64,000 nucleotides of DNA from Athripsodes cinereus (GCA_947579605.1 OX388321.1:11063427-11127426), one strand, 5' to 3'. Shown: positions 46,446-58,544, counted from the stretch's first letter. Notes: generated by a model from the letters alone, not told the origin. Numbers and translations are program-made.

Positions 46446-47784
46446 AAGTATTCATTCTTATTTTTTATTTGAACATATTTTTATATAACTTATTACATTT
46501 ATGTTCATTTATTAACCTCTTGAAAATAATATTATACAATTTTTTATGTTATAAGGGTCCGTTTCTACAATTATTATACCTTGTTTCCGTATATGTATAT
46601 TTTTAGCCGAACGCTCTTCCGTTTCCAAAAAAACAAAATCAACAACCTTTCTATTTTTAGTTTCAAATGCACTCTTGGTAGAATGAAACTTTTTACTTAT
46701 TTACTTCAATGAACTTTAGAAAGTTTCGATTATGATTTAAAAGATACGTTGAGTTTATGTTCTTTTATAATTTTATTTATCTAACACATGTATGCACGTA
46801 AGAGTAGGTATGTGTTTGTGTAATATTCAACATGTTGGACGATGCTTTTATAACTTGATTGATTGAATGCATTTATCGTTGATACCCATTTTGTAAATAA
46901 TTAATACGAAGTTTTAATATGAATTTATTATTTGTAAGTGTTTTTTTACTTTCATCATTTAAATAAGTATTATTGTTTATTTTAAGACTTTAACAAGTGC
47001 ATACCATATGGAATGTACGCATGGTTTAGTTACAGTTTGCTGTATTTATGTAATCTGAAGACTTTAAGTAGCAAATTAAATTATTTTAATCTCTACCAAT
47101 TTTCATACAGTTATGCAAGATGACATTATAGGTACTTTTGAGTGTTAGTATATTTTTATGAAACCCAATTAAATGGAGTTATTCAAACAAAATATTAAAC
47201 TATCTTAGTAGATTTGTTTTGTAAATGACGAGGTCGAAACCAACCTTATATTTATGATAAAGCGGCCAGCGGTTCTCAAGTTGTGGTACAAGTAACTTTG
47301 AATACAGATTTTTTAAAAGCTCTTTATCGGGGTAGCTGCATCCAAAATACATTGATTTCACATTTAATATAACTTTTTCGTATACCTACCTATCAAAGCC
47401 TCCTACATCAGTTGCCATTTTGACGTAAACGACTATTTTATGTGCTCGCTAAATGTATATTCATATTCTCGTACCTAATCTTGTTGTTTGGCCGAACAAA
47501 GTCTAACACAATAATATACGTAAGTATCTAACAATTGTTAAGACGTCAATATAGTCCATTTACTCTCCCTATATATTTCTATATAACATCGTCGATACAT
47601 ATCTTCCTTAATTAACTATCGGACTTACAGTAGGTATTTATAAAAAATACTTCCTCTGACAATAAACAATCAAAACATTTAGAACGGTTCAAAAGCCACA
47701 TCTCATGTTTCTATACATTTCTACATACGTTTCTATACATGTCTTGTGGACGATGTTTAAGTATTGTAAATATTTATTAAATCT
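46446..47784. other. Non-coding intron stretch
   Basis: AT-rich, without recognised repeats or coding frames. Confidence 0.4.
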
Positions 47785-48410
47785 TCTTCTATCAGTGCCG
47801 TATCAGGTCCCCCCGACGTTGGCGATCACTCTGGAGAATGTCTCTCTGTCTCGTGCTGTGCGGACCAGAGGCCTGAGTCAAACACACATTTTAGCGTTAC
47901 GTTTTCGTTCCGTTAACGTTCAAATGCAGAGGACGTTGCGCCAAAGTGTCAATTTTCGTAACTATTGTGTATCTTAGCAACGAAATTGATACTTGCTTGC
48001 AAATTCGTCTGCACCCGAACGCTAACGGAGCGGTAACGTGACGCGAAAGTGCGTTATTGACTCAGGCCTCAGTTCTCCCATCCGTGTTATTCCGGTCCAT
48101 TGCTGTATATTCCGCAGCCACGACATCAGCCTCCTTCCTACTCCACGACGTCCCTCAATCTTGCCTTCTATCTTCTATTATCAACTGCAGAAGTCGATAT
48201 TTATTGCCTCGCAGGATGTGGCCCAAATATGAGATTTTACGAACCTTGATATTTGTCAGGAGCTCTCTATTTGCATGTGCTCTGCGTAGTACTTCTGTAT
48301 CGGGCACCAAGTCTGTCCACGGTATTCGAAGCATTCTTCTCTTCGAAGTTGAATCCACATCTCGAATGCTTCCAACCGGTTCATTGTGTTAACCTTAAGT
48401 GTCCAAGTTT
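47785..48410 (-). mobile_element. RTE-type LINE 3' end split by a MITE
   Basis: On the minus strand the frame has RRMLRIPWTDLV, TEVLRRAHANRELL, then YLGHILRGNKY, a frameshift, and RGVGRRLMSWL followed by QQWTGI: the standard C-terminal tail of RTE-type insect LINEs. The last part (cgccaacgtcggggggacc then tga) is separated by the 201-bp MITE at 47869. An agaagaag-type tail lies near 47785. A dead copy. Confidence 0.8.
47869..48069. mobile_element. 201-bp MITE, family M1, 3-bp TSD
   Basis: Terminal inverted repeats start aggcctgagtcaa; cag lies on both sides (47866-47868 and 48070-48072). Taking the MITE and one cag out restores continuous LINE sequence (ggaccagttctccc), which confirms the edges. 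The subterminal ttagcgttacgttttcgttc matches 11355-11548. The 3-bp duplication suggests a PIF/Harbinger-like or other 3-bp-TSD superfamily. Confidence 0.85.
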
Positions 48411-51400
48411 CGCAATAATGAACAAAATAATTGACAAAATACTACAGAAAATACCTATAGGATTCGGTCAAATGGCGGACTTGTTGCAGAGTAACGTTTT
48501 CCAGCCAACCAAAAAAATAAATAGTGAAGAAAAAATAAATTAGTAAAAAATTACCTTAATAATGAATAAATAATATGCATAAATAATACCTACTGAATAA
48601 AACATAGATATAAGAAAACAAATTGACATGTAGGTATTTACTTCGCAATCCCATGGAAATTAAAGAGGGGAGGGAGGGAGGGCGCGGGGAGTATTATAAG
48701 TTTATAATAAAGAAATATTTTGTCCATAATGTTCTATGGAATAAATCAACAAATTTTACAAAATATTTTTCGGAAATTTGAATGAGGTGATGTTCTTTTA
48801 AGTTATACTGCCTACCAAATGAGCTGTTAGCAACGTCTATCACACTTTCCTAAAAACATGTGGGTATATTTAAAAGAAAATCTATGAAATTTGTATCTAC
48901 CATTTTGTAAAACATCGATCTAATAAATTTCTGAAAAATGAAATAATATCTTTGATATGCTTTAGCAAAATATAAGACTTAAGTATTCCTTTTTGCTTTT
49001 TCTCGGAAGCAATTTAAATTCATTATATTTAAATACGAATGAAAAGAGAACAGGTAAACTGATAAAAATTTATATGTTGGTATAGAAATTCACTCATATA
49101 GTTACTGTAGTGTGCATCACCTACGAAGTTCTTTAAATATATCTTACAAAGTAAATATTATATGAGGTGAATGCAAAGTTCACATCTAGCTTCTCCTACC
49201 AAGTTCTCATGCACTGCATCATGTTGGTATTGTATCTATAATAGAGAGCCTTATGATGAAAAATATTAAATTTCTATTTTTAGTACATCCATGAACTTTT
49301 CCTTACTGTTATTCTTTCTCCGTAGTTCACTTCGCCTATCTCCATCAATAATTGTATTATTTGTTCATTCTTATACAATATATTATGTTAGTGTTCATCA
49401 TATTGCATTACGGCGCATCGCAGAGAGAAAATTACTATCTTCTTTTACCGTAAACCCATTCCATCTCGTATCCTAGAGGTATACTTTTCTAGTTGTAGTA
49501 CAAATAACATTTTACAGCCTAGGGAAACACAACATTGTTATAGTCTAAATCCTTGTGATTAATCTGATATCTCTACTCGTATTTTGATTAAATCTCAGAT
49601 TGTTATATATTTCTTTTGTTACATTCGAATCAAATAACTAGCTATGGGCAACTCATTTTTTGTTGTTGTTGAGTATTGTATTGATTACAATATATCTTTG
49701 GCAAGATTTAATTTTACGTAGGCGTTTTTTGTAATTAACGGAAAATCTCTAATATACTTAGTTCGCATGTATGTGTATAAACTTATAGGTATAATGTACA
49801 TATATATATTTTTTTGTATAAAATGCAATTTTCGCAACTAAGAAAGTGTTGAAATGACATATATTACAATAGGTATGGTTCAATCGCAAGATATGGATCA
49901 TCTGTAGGATAAAGAAGAGATTGCTAGGGGTTCCCACGCTAACGAATCGGCTTAGGGTGGCTGAAGCACTTTGTACCATAGCAACGTTTAACCCATTCCA
50001 CTTGTCTTCCTTATACTTGTCTATATCAATTTTTGACTTTTTATTTGTATGTGTGTTTTATAATGATATAGTAAACTCATCTACGTAGATGATTGAAAAA
50101 GTATACTTGATAAAATTTGGTTAGATTGGTTGTGGGTATAGGATGTATGTACGTACTTGTATGATATGTACTTGTTCATGATTCCAATTCTCGTTTATGT
50201 AAATACATAATTATTATCTGTAACGTAAAAACTAATTTATTTTTGTGGTTAATAATTTATGGTTTATACGTAAAGGAGAAATATTAATAAATATTAAAAA
50301 AAAATACTCCCATCTCTTTGCCTACTGTTTTATATGTATGTACTCGTTGGTACCAGCAATGCCTTTGGATTTTTCCGAGAATTTTCGGCAATTTTGTTTT
50401 TTGATTTAAATTATTCCGCAAAATTGTTCAACTGTTTAGTAAAATCCACACAAAACCATCATCGTTTACATTCAGCTGGTCGTTATACGCCCATAAAGAT
50501 ATATTAATTAAACGTTTGAACCAAGTGTTACGAGAATATCACCATTTAATATCCTCATTGGAAATGTATAGTATAACACTTTTTTTTCTTCTTTTATACT
50601 AACCCAAAATCCTTTAAAGATCCTGCTGTATAGAAAAATATGAAAAACAGTATTAATATTTTGGTTAAAGGTATATAAATTTATAATTATATGGATGCAT
50701 TTATACGATTAAAAAAACAGTAGGTATTAATATGTTTGTCAAAGGTATATAAATTTATATATGGATGCGTTTATGCGATAAACTATGATATTTTCTTTAA
50801 AAACGTTTTAGAGTTTGCAAATACGAGATGCAGTTGAAAATATCAAATTAGTATATAGGTAAGTAGAGTATCTTGTATATAATTTACAAGCAGATCATTA
50901 CACTTAACTATTTATAATAATTGAGCACGTACGTGTTCCTAAAGTAACCAGAAACACAGCAAACTGCGATTTATCATTCGCCTTTCATTTGACCAAATTG
51001 TAGGTGCGATATGAAATATTATTACACTGATATCTGCAGAATCATTAATTAGTAATAATTATAATGTATGAAATCCTCTCATTATGTTCTTGAATAATAC
51101 AAAGTATTTTTGAATTTGAAAATATTCACATAAGATTGTATTTTTGTTAGTCCACGATTTAGGTTAAATAATTATTATAATTTGATTATCTTTGCTCTGA
51201 TTTACAATATTTGGTTTGGTGTCCATTTCCCAGTCCAATTTCTAAATAAATTATTACGCAACATATTGATGTGTCCTCAGAGCTTATAAGCAGGTGTATA
51301 TTGTCACATGTTATTAGCGTAATAATTGCTTATTGCCCGGATATAATGATATGTTTCAATGATTCATAAATACAGTACCTGTTTAAACCCGTATATCTGT

Positions 51401-52204
51401 TACTGAGTACATTGCAAATGCATATTTCTGTTCAATGGAAGTACACACGGTTAAATTATTATCATATTTTTTCGGTTTAATGCATTCATAATATTTAGTA
51501 TAAACTTAAATGCACTACTAGAAACCCAAAAAAATGCCTCCTGAATAAATAACTTTTTCATTGAATCTTTGATATTCTTTGGATGTTTGATATTTACCTA
51601 AATTAAGTACCTACCTATGCAATTGTTATGTAGATTTTCTCTGAAGACGTTGTTTAATTGGATCTTACTACAAGAGTCATCAATTAATGTAACAAATTAA
51701 TGTATATTTCATAAATCTTTTATAATTATATTAGGTACTCTTATATCGATGGATTTTTAGAAAATAAATAAATTAAATACAATACCATCTTTTTCATAGC
51801 TGTCTTGGTTAGTTATGAGCATCGCTTGAAATTAGGATATTGAAAAAAACTTCAATCGAAATAAAAAATGGTTTAAACTTTGTGAATACCAAAGGATATT
51901 CCTATTTGATCTACATTTTGTACCTATTTTAATATTTTATTTGAAAAAGTACGCTATAGGGTTTCTTTGGATCTGGATCCCTTAACTACTTTTTACTAAC
52001 GGGTGTATTGCGAATACTTGAATACATATCCTAAATCCTGTAGGTATTAAGGATAGATAATATTAAATTTATAATCTGACCCAGAAACTAATTCAATAAT
52101 GTTTTAGGAGTAATTCATCATCAGTGTTTTTAGTGTTATTCATATCTAATATTATTAAAGGTTTGCGACACTTTATCTTCATAATATACAACTTGGGCGA
52201 ATTG
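48411..52204. other. Non-coding intron stretch with a G-rich motif
   Basis: Five G-runs (GGGG, GGG, GGG, GGG, GGGG) at 48667-48689 form a strong G-quadruplex motif on the plus strand. The rest is AT-rich; a near-repeated tatataaatttat segment pair lies at about 50671 and 50744. No gene seen. Confidence 0.5.
48667..48689 (+). other. G-quadruplex motif
   Basis: Five runs of three or four G separated by single A bases and one CGC. It is on the coding-like strand of the host gene, so the nascent RNA would carry it too. Confidence 0.7.
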
Positions 52205-52365
52205 TATTTCAACTAAATCGCCCTTCAGAACTCCTTCTGGGAGTACAGAGCCGAAACCAGTCTTTCCTATTCAGTGCGATTTTGCACCGATTTGCGTAAT
52301 TTCTAAAGGTCTGATGTCGTTGTCCTAGCCGCGATGTATTGTGAAAGAGAGACGACTGACTGTTA
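52205..52365 (-). mobile_element. Degenerate LINE family A fragment
   Basis: cgcccttcagaactcct, gggagtacagagccgaaacc, tctgatgtcgttgtcctag and gatgtattgtgaaagagaga correspond to the first 160 bp of the 25201 copy. Very old. Confidence 0.65.
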
Positions 52366-52990
52366 TCATAATAATATTATGTTACTTCTAAAAAGTAAAT
52401 TTACAGCTCTTGCAGTAATGTATATAAGTAGAATAATTTGACAAAATATACCTACTTTCTATCTCCTGCGTAAAATCAAATGATCTTTCATTCATTTTTG
52501 TGTTTTTTTTACTTACTTGACAATTAATCAATTGAATATCATTTCACGATTTTGATTTTTACTTAATCATCTGTCCATTGCTTATTAATATTATTATCAA
52601 TTAATTATTATTATTATTATTTCGAATTTTATACATTATTTCTTAATCTATTTATATGTTTAATATTTATGTTGTTTTTTAATGATTCTATTTTTTTGAC
52701 ATCTAATCTAACGAATTTGACAATTATCATCTTGAACTATTTTTAATTGGATATTTGTTTTGATTTGTATATTACATTCTGTCTTTTAATGTTTGCATTC
52801 ATCGAATTTTGTCCAGTCTCTGTATGGTTTAATTTAATTGTTTTATTCTATTACTATTGCTGTTTTTGTTCAAATTACTACCATTATTGTTATATCTTAA
52901 TGTTTATTTTTATAAATTTGTACCAATTCATTTTTTATCAGTTTTTATTGTTGTCTGTCAAATTGTTTTTTTCTACTTTGTTATATGTTT
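52366..52990. other. Non-coding stretch
   Basis: AT-rich. A 36-bp word (tatctcctgcgtaaaatcaa, gatctttcattcat) at about 52458-52493 recurs at 53327-53362, evidence of a local duplication. The hydrophobic frame 52747-52992 has no support. Confidence 0.45.
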
Positions 52991-52994
52991 AACA

Positions 52995-53402
52995 TGTAAA
53001 AGGCTCACGCCGTATACAAGTGATAAATAAATAAATAAATAAATAAATGAGGTGCATGTTGTACATGCATTTCGGATGAAAATTAGATCATACAGTCTTT
53101 CATTATATGCGATGCTCCTCGCATACTGGATTTGATGTTGTGTCGGCCATTATGTAAGATGGTCCTGACGAGACACATGCGCCAATGTCGAAACATAACA
53201 TCTCTTCGACAAATCCAAACTGCATATTCCGGTGACGGGCCGAGCCTCGTTCCGTATGCAAAAGCATGAGCCAAGTCTCTGCCTGACTGTACGCAGTGAA
53301 ATGGAGTAAAATCTTCACCTCATACTATCTTCTGCGTAAAATCAAATGATCTTTCATTCATGAGGTGCATGTTGTACATGCATTTCGGATGAAAATTAGA
53401 TC
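52995..53402. repeat. Dispersed repeat with partial tandem duplication
   Basis: A LINE-like tail (ggctcacgccgtatacaagt then (AAAT)n) is followed by about 275 bp starting gaggtgcatgttgtacatgc. That start is repeated at 53362-53402, just before the gap. The right end (agccaagtctctgcctgact) matches the fragment at 33505. The class is not resolved. Confidence 0.6.
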
Positions 53403-53602
53403 NNNNNNNNNNNNNNNNNNNNNNNNNNNNNNNNNNNNNNNNNNNNNNNNNNNNNNNNNNNNNNNNNNNNNNNNNNNNNNNNNNNNNNNNNNNNNNNNNN
53501 NNNNNNNNNNNNNNNNNNNNNNNNNNNNNNNNNNNNNNNNNNNNNNNNNNNNNNNNNNNNNNNNNNNNNNNNNNNNNNNNNNNNNNNNNNNNNNNNNNNN
53601 NN
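53403..53602. other. Assembly gap of 200 N
   Basis: Exactly 200 N. Left of it lies the second copy of gaggtgcatgttgtac; right of it gttaaaggctcacgcc, similar to 52997. The gap therefore probably hides further tandem repeat units, and its true length is unknown. Confidence 0.95.
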
Positions 53603-53660
53603 GTTAAAGGCTCACGCCCTATGTACATAATTGTAAATAACTAAATAAATAAATGGATCA
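53603..53660. repeat. Repeat resuming after the gap
   Basis: aaaggctcacgccctatgta, then aataactaaataaataaatg: the same tail type as 52997-53048. Confidence 0.6.
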
Positions 53661-53799
53661 AGTCTTCAGGTACTCTCTTAATTCAATACAAAAAGACATG
53701 GTCTGATTGAGTATATAGGATTTTTTTATTTATAATATTACTGTAGATATGTATATTTATGTCTGTTTTTTTGTTTGTTTTGTTTTTTGGTTTTAATAA

Positions 53800-53940
53800 C
53801 CGGGTTAGTTGGAAGACATCGCATTTTAGCGATAAACTCGCCCTCTGTACATTGAATTGTATAAGTGATATTTTCTATGTTAATTTTTATTATTGTAAAC
53901 AATGTACAGTGAAGAATAAAATAAATAAATAATATGCACA
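53800..53940 (+). mobile_element. Jockey-like LINE 3' tail (family H)
   Basis: ggttagttggaagacatcgc, gcgataaactcgccctctgt, acattgaattgtat, then caatgtacagtgaagaat and aaataaataaat. The best plus-strand copy of this tail. Confidence 0.7.
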
Positions 53941-53999
53941 TGTAATGGCAATCTTTTTTAAATTGTATATTATTCTAACATCTCAACAAGGTTAGAAGT

Positions 54000-54190
54000 A
54001 ATCAAAACGAGTCCAGCGCCAGCGTACCTGGATCGCGTATTCATATCTGCGGATCCAAGTGCCTGGAATAGGCTTCTCACAAACATAAGGGAAGCACAGA
54101 CCTTGACCTAATTTAAAACCCATTTGAAAACACATCTTTTCAAGAAATCTTATGGATTAAGCTGAATATAATATTATTATTATTATTATT
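54000..54190 (+). mobile_element. CR1/L2-type LINE C-terminus with (ATT)n tail
   Basis: Reads as APAYLDRVFIS, DPSAWNRLL, IREAQTL, then a stop and KTHLKTHLFKKSYG; the familiar end of CR1/L2-like ORFs. A (ATT)n tail at about 54167-54190 follows almost at once. This tail abuts the (AAT)n tail of the minus-strand LINE that follows. Confidence 0.7.
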
Positions 54191-54612
54191 CTCTTTAAAT
54201 TTCCTTTGCACATCATTACAGCTTTAGGCCAATGCGATGTGCAAAGAGATACAATTTATACATAGCAACACAATATTCATAATATTTAAAACAAAAACAA
54301 ACAAGCAAACAAAAGATCACCACAGAATGCTCGTTGCCTCAATTAAGGCAACGAACTCTCTGTAGGACAGAGAAAATATGTCACAGTTCTGAGCCAACAA
54401 ATTAAAAAATACCATTGCTCTGTTGGCCGGAGAATTCATCGCCAAATTCGTTCTTCCATGGGTAGGATAGAACAACAAATGCCCCCGCGATCTATTGTAG
54501 GAGTGTGGTACGTAAAATGACAGCTCTGTCAAAATCATTGGATTATGAATTATTCCAATATGTAACGTCACTGCTAATATTTTGCAATGATAGCGAATAC
54601 TATTAATCATTC
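54191..54612 (-). mobile_element. LINE 3' end, minus strand, with terminal stem-loop
   Basis: The minus frame 54317-54640 contains YVPHSYNRSRGHLLF, GRTNLAMNSPANRAM and a DIFSLSYREFVAL end, a C-terminal pattern of Jockey/CR1-group LINEs. Its trailer has a stem-loop (tttgcacatc / gatgtgcaaa, about 54205-54245), then (AAT)n. Only this 3' end is present. Confidence 0.6.
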
Positions 54613-54613
54613 T

Positions 54614-54690
54614 ATGCACCCTTGAGGTGGATCTGTCCACAAAACGGCGCTAAAAAAATCAGCCGGATATTATTATTATTATTCTAATAT
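54614..54690 (+). mobile_element. LINE family E 3' tip
   Basis: tgcacccttgaggtggatct, ccacaaaacggcgc and a (ATT)n tail; same as 2352, 29226 and 61560. Confidence 0.65.
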
Positions 54691-54816
54691 GTACCATAAT
54701 ATATCAATTCAGATCACCTTCAACTAAAATATCCATTTCATTTCAAAACTCAAAAATAATTTAATGGACCTATTAGTAAGTACAACATACTCTATTTAAC
54801 TTCTTTTTTGTTACAG

Positions 54817-54935
54817 AAATGAAAGTTTACATGAGACACAACCAGCTACAAATCTCAAACGAGGAAAGAATGTCAAAGGAAAGCGAATTCTCTGTGAATC
54901 AGGAATCACTCCAATTAAAGTTGATATGAAAAAAG
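54817..54935 (+). CDS. Internal coding exon of the host gene
   Basis: Acceptor cttcttttttgttacag ends at 54816; donor AAAAAAG/gtatgt begins at 54936 and is close to consensus. After one base the frame is open for 39 codons and ends with one base. The first base completes the codon left open by the exon at 3773-3986. The peptide is basic (LKRGKNVKGKRIL) with an ITPIKVDMKK end; no domain recognised. The 119-bp length, strong sites and raised GC support a real exon. The next exon must begin with two bases of a codon. Confidence 0.65.
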
Positions 54936-56094
54936 GTATGTTGTTTTCATTAATTTTATAATTAATTGCTTATTCCTTTCACTATCTGAAACTCCTACAG
55001 CATGTGAATGCTATTGATACTTTAGAATAGTATCCTTTTCATAAAAAGTATTCCTAAAGATAAATCAACTTTTGAAAGAGTATTTTAAATCATTGAATCT
55101 CATAGACCGATATTCAAAGTAGTCATGTATAATTATAATAAAAACTTAGACAATTTATTTAAAAAAAAAAAAATTAACGCCGTTTTGTGGAAATTCCCTG
55201 AACGGGTCCATTTCAGAATTATGATAACCATGATTACACAATGTAACATTATATGCAAAATCTAATTACATCCCAAAAAATGGTTGCTTCCATGGTTTGC
55301 ATTAAATGTTTCTCGATTGGTGGACCTTATATCGTGGCAGTGAGAATGACGGAATCGATGAACTTGTCCGTTGACACAGAAAGCCTAAGCTGATTGAAAT
55401 ACTTTTCCTGTTTCTTATTAGAGGAAGTTTGATGATTAAATGCTGATTTACCAACAGATTGTGCAGATGGGGTCTCTGTTGAGATATATGTTTAGTAAAT
55501 TGTATCATATCTTTATTTTAATATCTTGCAATCTTCAACAATGTTATATAAGTAGGAGTAAAGTATTATAAAATTCTGTCATTTGTGTATATATTATATT
55601 GATTTCCAAGTTAATACATACCATAAAATAAGCTTCATTCAAATTTTAACAAAGGTTCTTTTAAACCGTATCTGAAAATAAAAAATGTACTAAAAACCAT
55701 AATTCCTGAAACCCACAATGTTTGAAATTAATCCCGCAATGAAAAGCTCGGTCATTTATATCGGGAGTTTTTTTAAAAAATGTTCTTTTGTTTAGTAGTT
55801 TATATTTGTACTCGTGTATAGTATATTTGTTATTGTTTGTTGAGTTGATAGTAAGTTAGTCAGTTGCTGTAAGGTACGAGTTCATTTATGTATAGTTATT
55901 AATGTTCGACTGAAAATGGAAGTTACACAAAATCCGATACCGAATTTCGGTTGCAGTTTTATTTTAATATGTTCATACTTACAAATAATAAATTTAATAA
56001 ATAATAAGTAAAATTTATATTATTAATTGTGACCATAAAACTGTTACAACGAATTACACTCATATAAGCAAAGTTTGATGATTCACATGATCTG
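54936..56094. other. Intron stretch
   Basis: A LINE E 3' tip on the minus strand lies at about 55165-55220 (aacgccgttttgtgg, gggtccatttcag). Otherwise AT-rich, nothing else seen. Confidence 0.45.
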
Positions 56095-56264
56095 ACAAGA
56101 TGGTCAGATCATGTGAGAGATGCTGCAGGGGGTACTATGTGTGAGGCGTTTAGGCAGGCGGAGGACAGGGCACGGTGGAGAAGCTTGTCGCTTGGTTGGG
56201 GTCATGATGGTCACGATCCTCAGCATTGAGGGACCGACATAGAAGAAGAAGAAAGCAAAGTTTT
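56095..56264 (+). mobile_element. RTE-type LINE 3' end
   Basis: Reads RWSDHVRDAAG, FRQAEDRARWRSL and then GHDPQH followed by a stop: the last residues of an RTE-type ORF. The trailer is short and ends in agaagaagaag. GC-rich against its flanks. Only the tail is present. Confidence 0.75.
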
Positions 56265-58260
56265 TCGTAGCTATCCAAGTTCGTATCGAAATATAAATTA
56301 AAAGTCAGCGAACAAAATTCAAATGTAATGAATAAAGGAAGAAATACTTCACTCCATAACTGAGGCATTTGTGTAGCTGGCAAACATCATCATTGTTGAT
56401 TTGATCACATAACATGTAGAAAAGACTAGGGTCGATCCAAAGCAATTATTTTTTTTCTGTTTTTCCTACAAGTACATATAATTAAAAACCAGGGTAGAAT
56501 ACAAACGGTAGAATATTAGTTATTCATTTGATAATGTCATGAACGTTGGTTTTATAGTAGCGGATAATTTTTCAATACTATGTAGGTACTACCTTAGTTT
56601 TTGATCGAAAAAAGTATGAATCCAAACCGAAATATCGGTCAGTAATAAGTTGTGATTGTAGTATTTTTATTTATTGTTACAAATATATGTATGTATATTA
56701 GTGGACATTATAACAAATAGTGTATTTAGTTTTGCATACACTGTGTACCCTTACCATTATGTTGAAACACAGAGAGGAATAACAAGTGCCTAGTACTGAT
56801 GGCTTTCTTCAGGGATGCCAGCATTAAATTTAAAATTCAAACAGGATATCTCAAAACCTTGAATCTATATAAATGTATTTTAAAATATTACAATTTATAT
56901 TCTTTAGGAAATATGATGTACGAGTGCTTTAATAGTTTCATTACACATTTTCTAGTTTTGAATATCGTACCGAGATATTTAATCGATCTTTTACGTTTAA
57001 AATCAATTTCATTTCTACGAGTTTCCGTTTCTTTTATTACCATGTTTGAATAATGTATGAAAGATTTTTTGTATATAAAAAAGAAGCAATAGTTAGAATA
57101 CTTACATATATGGAGTAATACATTTTTGCTTCTTATTATTTGTAAATTAAAATGTGATATAGCCTTTAAGAAAAGATTGAAATATTTTTTAGTCTTTATT
57201 TCTTTATTTCTCATAACAAGAAATCAACTGAGTTTATTAAAATTTATAACATTTTCTCTACTTTTAAAGACATGTTTAGCACGATTTTCATTTTTTTTTT
57301 CATGCAGTAAGCCTTTAAACTATCCATTTCTGAGAGACGTCATGGTGGTATAGATAGATCATCAAAGATAAATTATTAATCAGTGGCGGGTTTTGGTATG
57401 GTTAATCTAATTCAACTTATAGTTAAATCAAAAATGTACATAAATATCGACAGGCAAGCTGACCAAAATAGTGTCAAAAAAGCATTCTGTAACAGTCGAA
57501 TTTGTAAAAGTCTTTAGTCAGGACAAAAACCTTACAAAATTCAGTCCTTGTGTTGAGTGTCTCCTCCAAGGGGCATTAAGGGATGTAATTTAGGGGAGAA
57601 TTTTGTCGGGGGGAGCCCTTAAGGCAAATCCTGAGCCTTCCCTTTGATTTTTCTTTATTGTTTCGTTGAGTCTGAATGATATAGAAGCTCAGCTCTAAAA
57701 ACATCCAGGAGAAAGTGGTGGGATACCCTTAATGTTTAAATAAATTCAGTCATACAATATGCATTTCATTTCTGACTTTTAAATTAATGAAAAATAAAAT
57801 AATACTTCTAAACTGATATATAATTTAGTGCAAGTCCCACGATAGTACAACATTATATAGAAGGTAATATAAAGGTAGTGGTGGTTCACTACAAACAAAA
57901 TAGGTACAACATAGGCACACTGGCTCATACAAATGATTTCCCTCCGTTTGCCCAGTGCCAAACAAATGACCGGCTTACAAAAGGATCCCGTAACAAATGT
58001 TCCACAGTACTTGGCCAGACGGTGAAGCGAGGGCTCATTGTCTTAGACCTAATGTATACAATATGCAGTAGTGGTTATACTCGTATCTACAGAACCTACC
58101 TACTTCACTACTTACTTAGCTTACATACATTATAACTAGAGATGTAACGAATATCCGATAAGTAAATTATCATTAGATATCTACCTATTTAGCCGGATCC
58201 AAAAAGTATGTAGGTTAATAACTCACAAGTGTGTACACGTTTTTATTTTTTTTATTTTGT
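56265..58260. other. Intron stretch
   Basis: AT-rich. Short frames at 56799-57353 are low in complexity. No element recognised apart from a GC-richer patch near 57590-57640 of unknown nature. Confidence 0.4.
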
Positions 58261-58264
58261 GTAC

Positions 58265-58478
58265 ATTATGAAATACTTCGGGCATATTGTTAGAAGAGAG
58301 TCTGAAAACCTGGAAAGAGTAATTTATTATAACTGGAGCTGCATAAGAGAGGCGTGGAAGAGGCCGAGTACCAGCAAGATGAAGCGACTAAATTAAGGAG
58401 GCCATATAGAGTTCACTACACGAGGCCTAGCACATGACGGGGGGTCAGGATTGAGGGACTGATGGAGATGATGGTACA
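58265..58478 (+). mobile_element. Degenerate RTE-type LINE 3' end
   Basis: Reads KYFGHIVRRESENLE, then in shifted frames a Gly/Arg-rich piece (gtggaagaggccgagtacca) and a tail like AHDGGSGL. Order and spacing fit an RTE-type C-terminus with several indels. It ends near gagatgatgg. Confidence 0.6.
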
Positions 58479-58544
58479 CTCATCATTGTACCATCATTTC
58501 CCACAAGCAAATTGACTTCAAACAATTTAATTAAGAAATACAAT

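Larger units (their letters stand above)
3987..54816 (+). other. Inferred 50.8-kb intron filled with transposable elements
   Basis: The donor at 3987 and acceptor ending at 54816 bracket a stretch with no phase-compatible exon that I could support. It contains the BEL/Pao element (antisense to the gene), several LINE tails, SINEs and inverted-repeat elements. One or more small exons could still be hidden in it. That it is a single intron is an inference from phase matching. Confidence 0.5.

Noticed and set aside
52747..52992. 81-codon hydrophobic frame
   Set aside because: Phe/Tyr/Leu runs from T-rich DNA; no homology pattern.
53320..53628. Open frames spanning the N run
   Set aside because: Artefacts of translating the 200-N gap.
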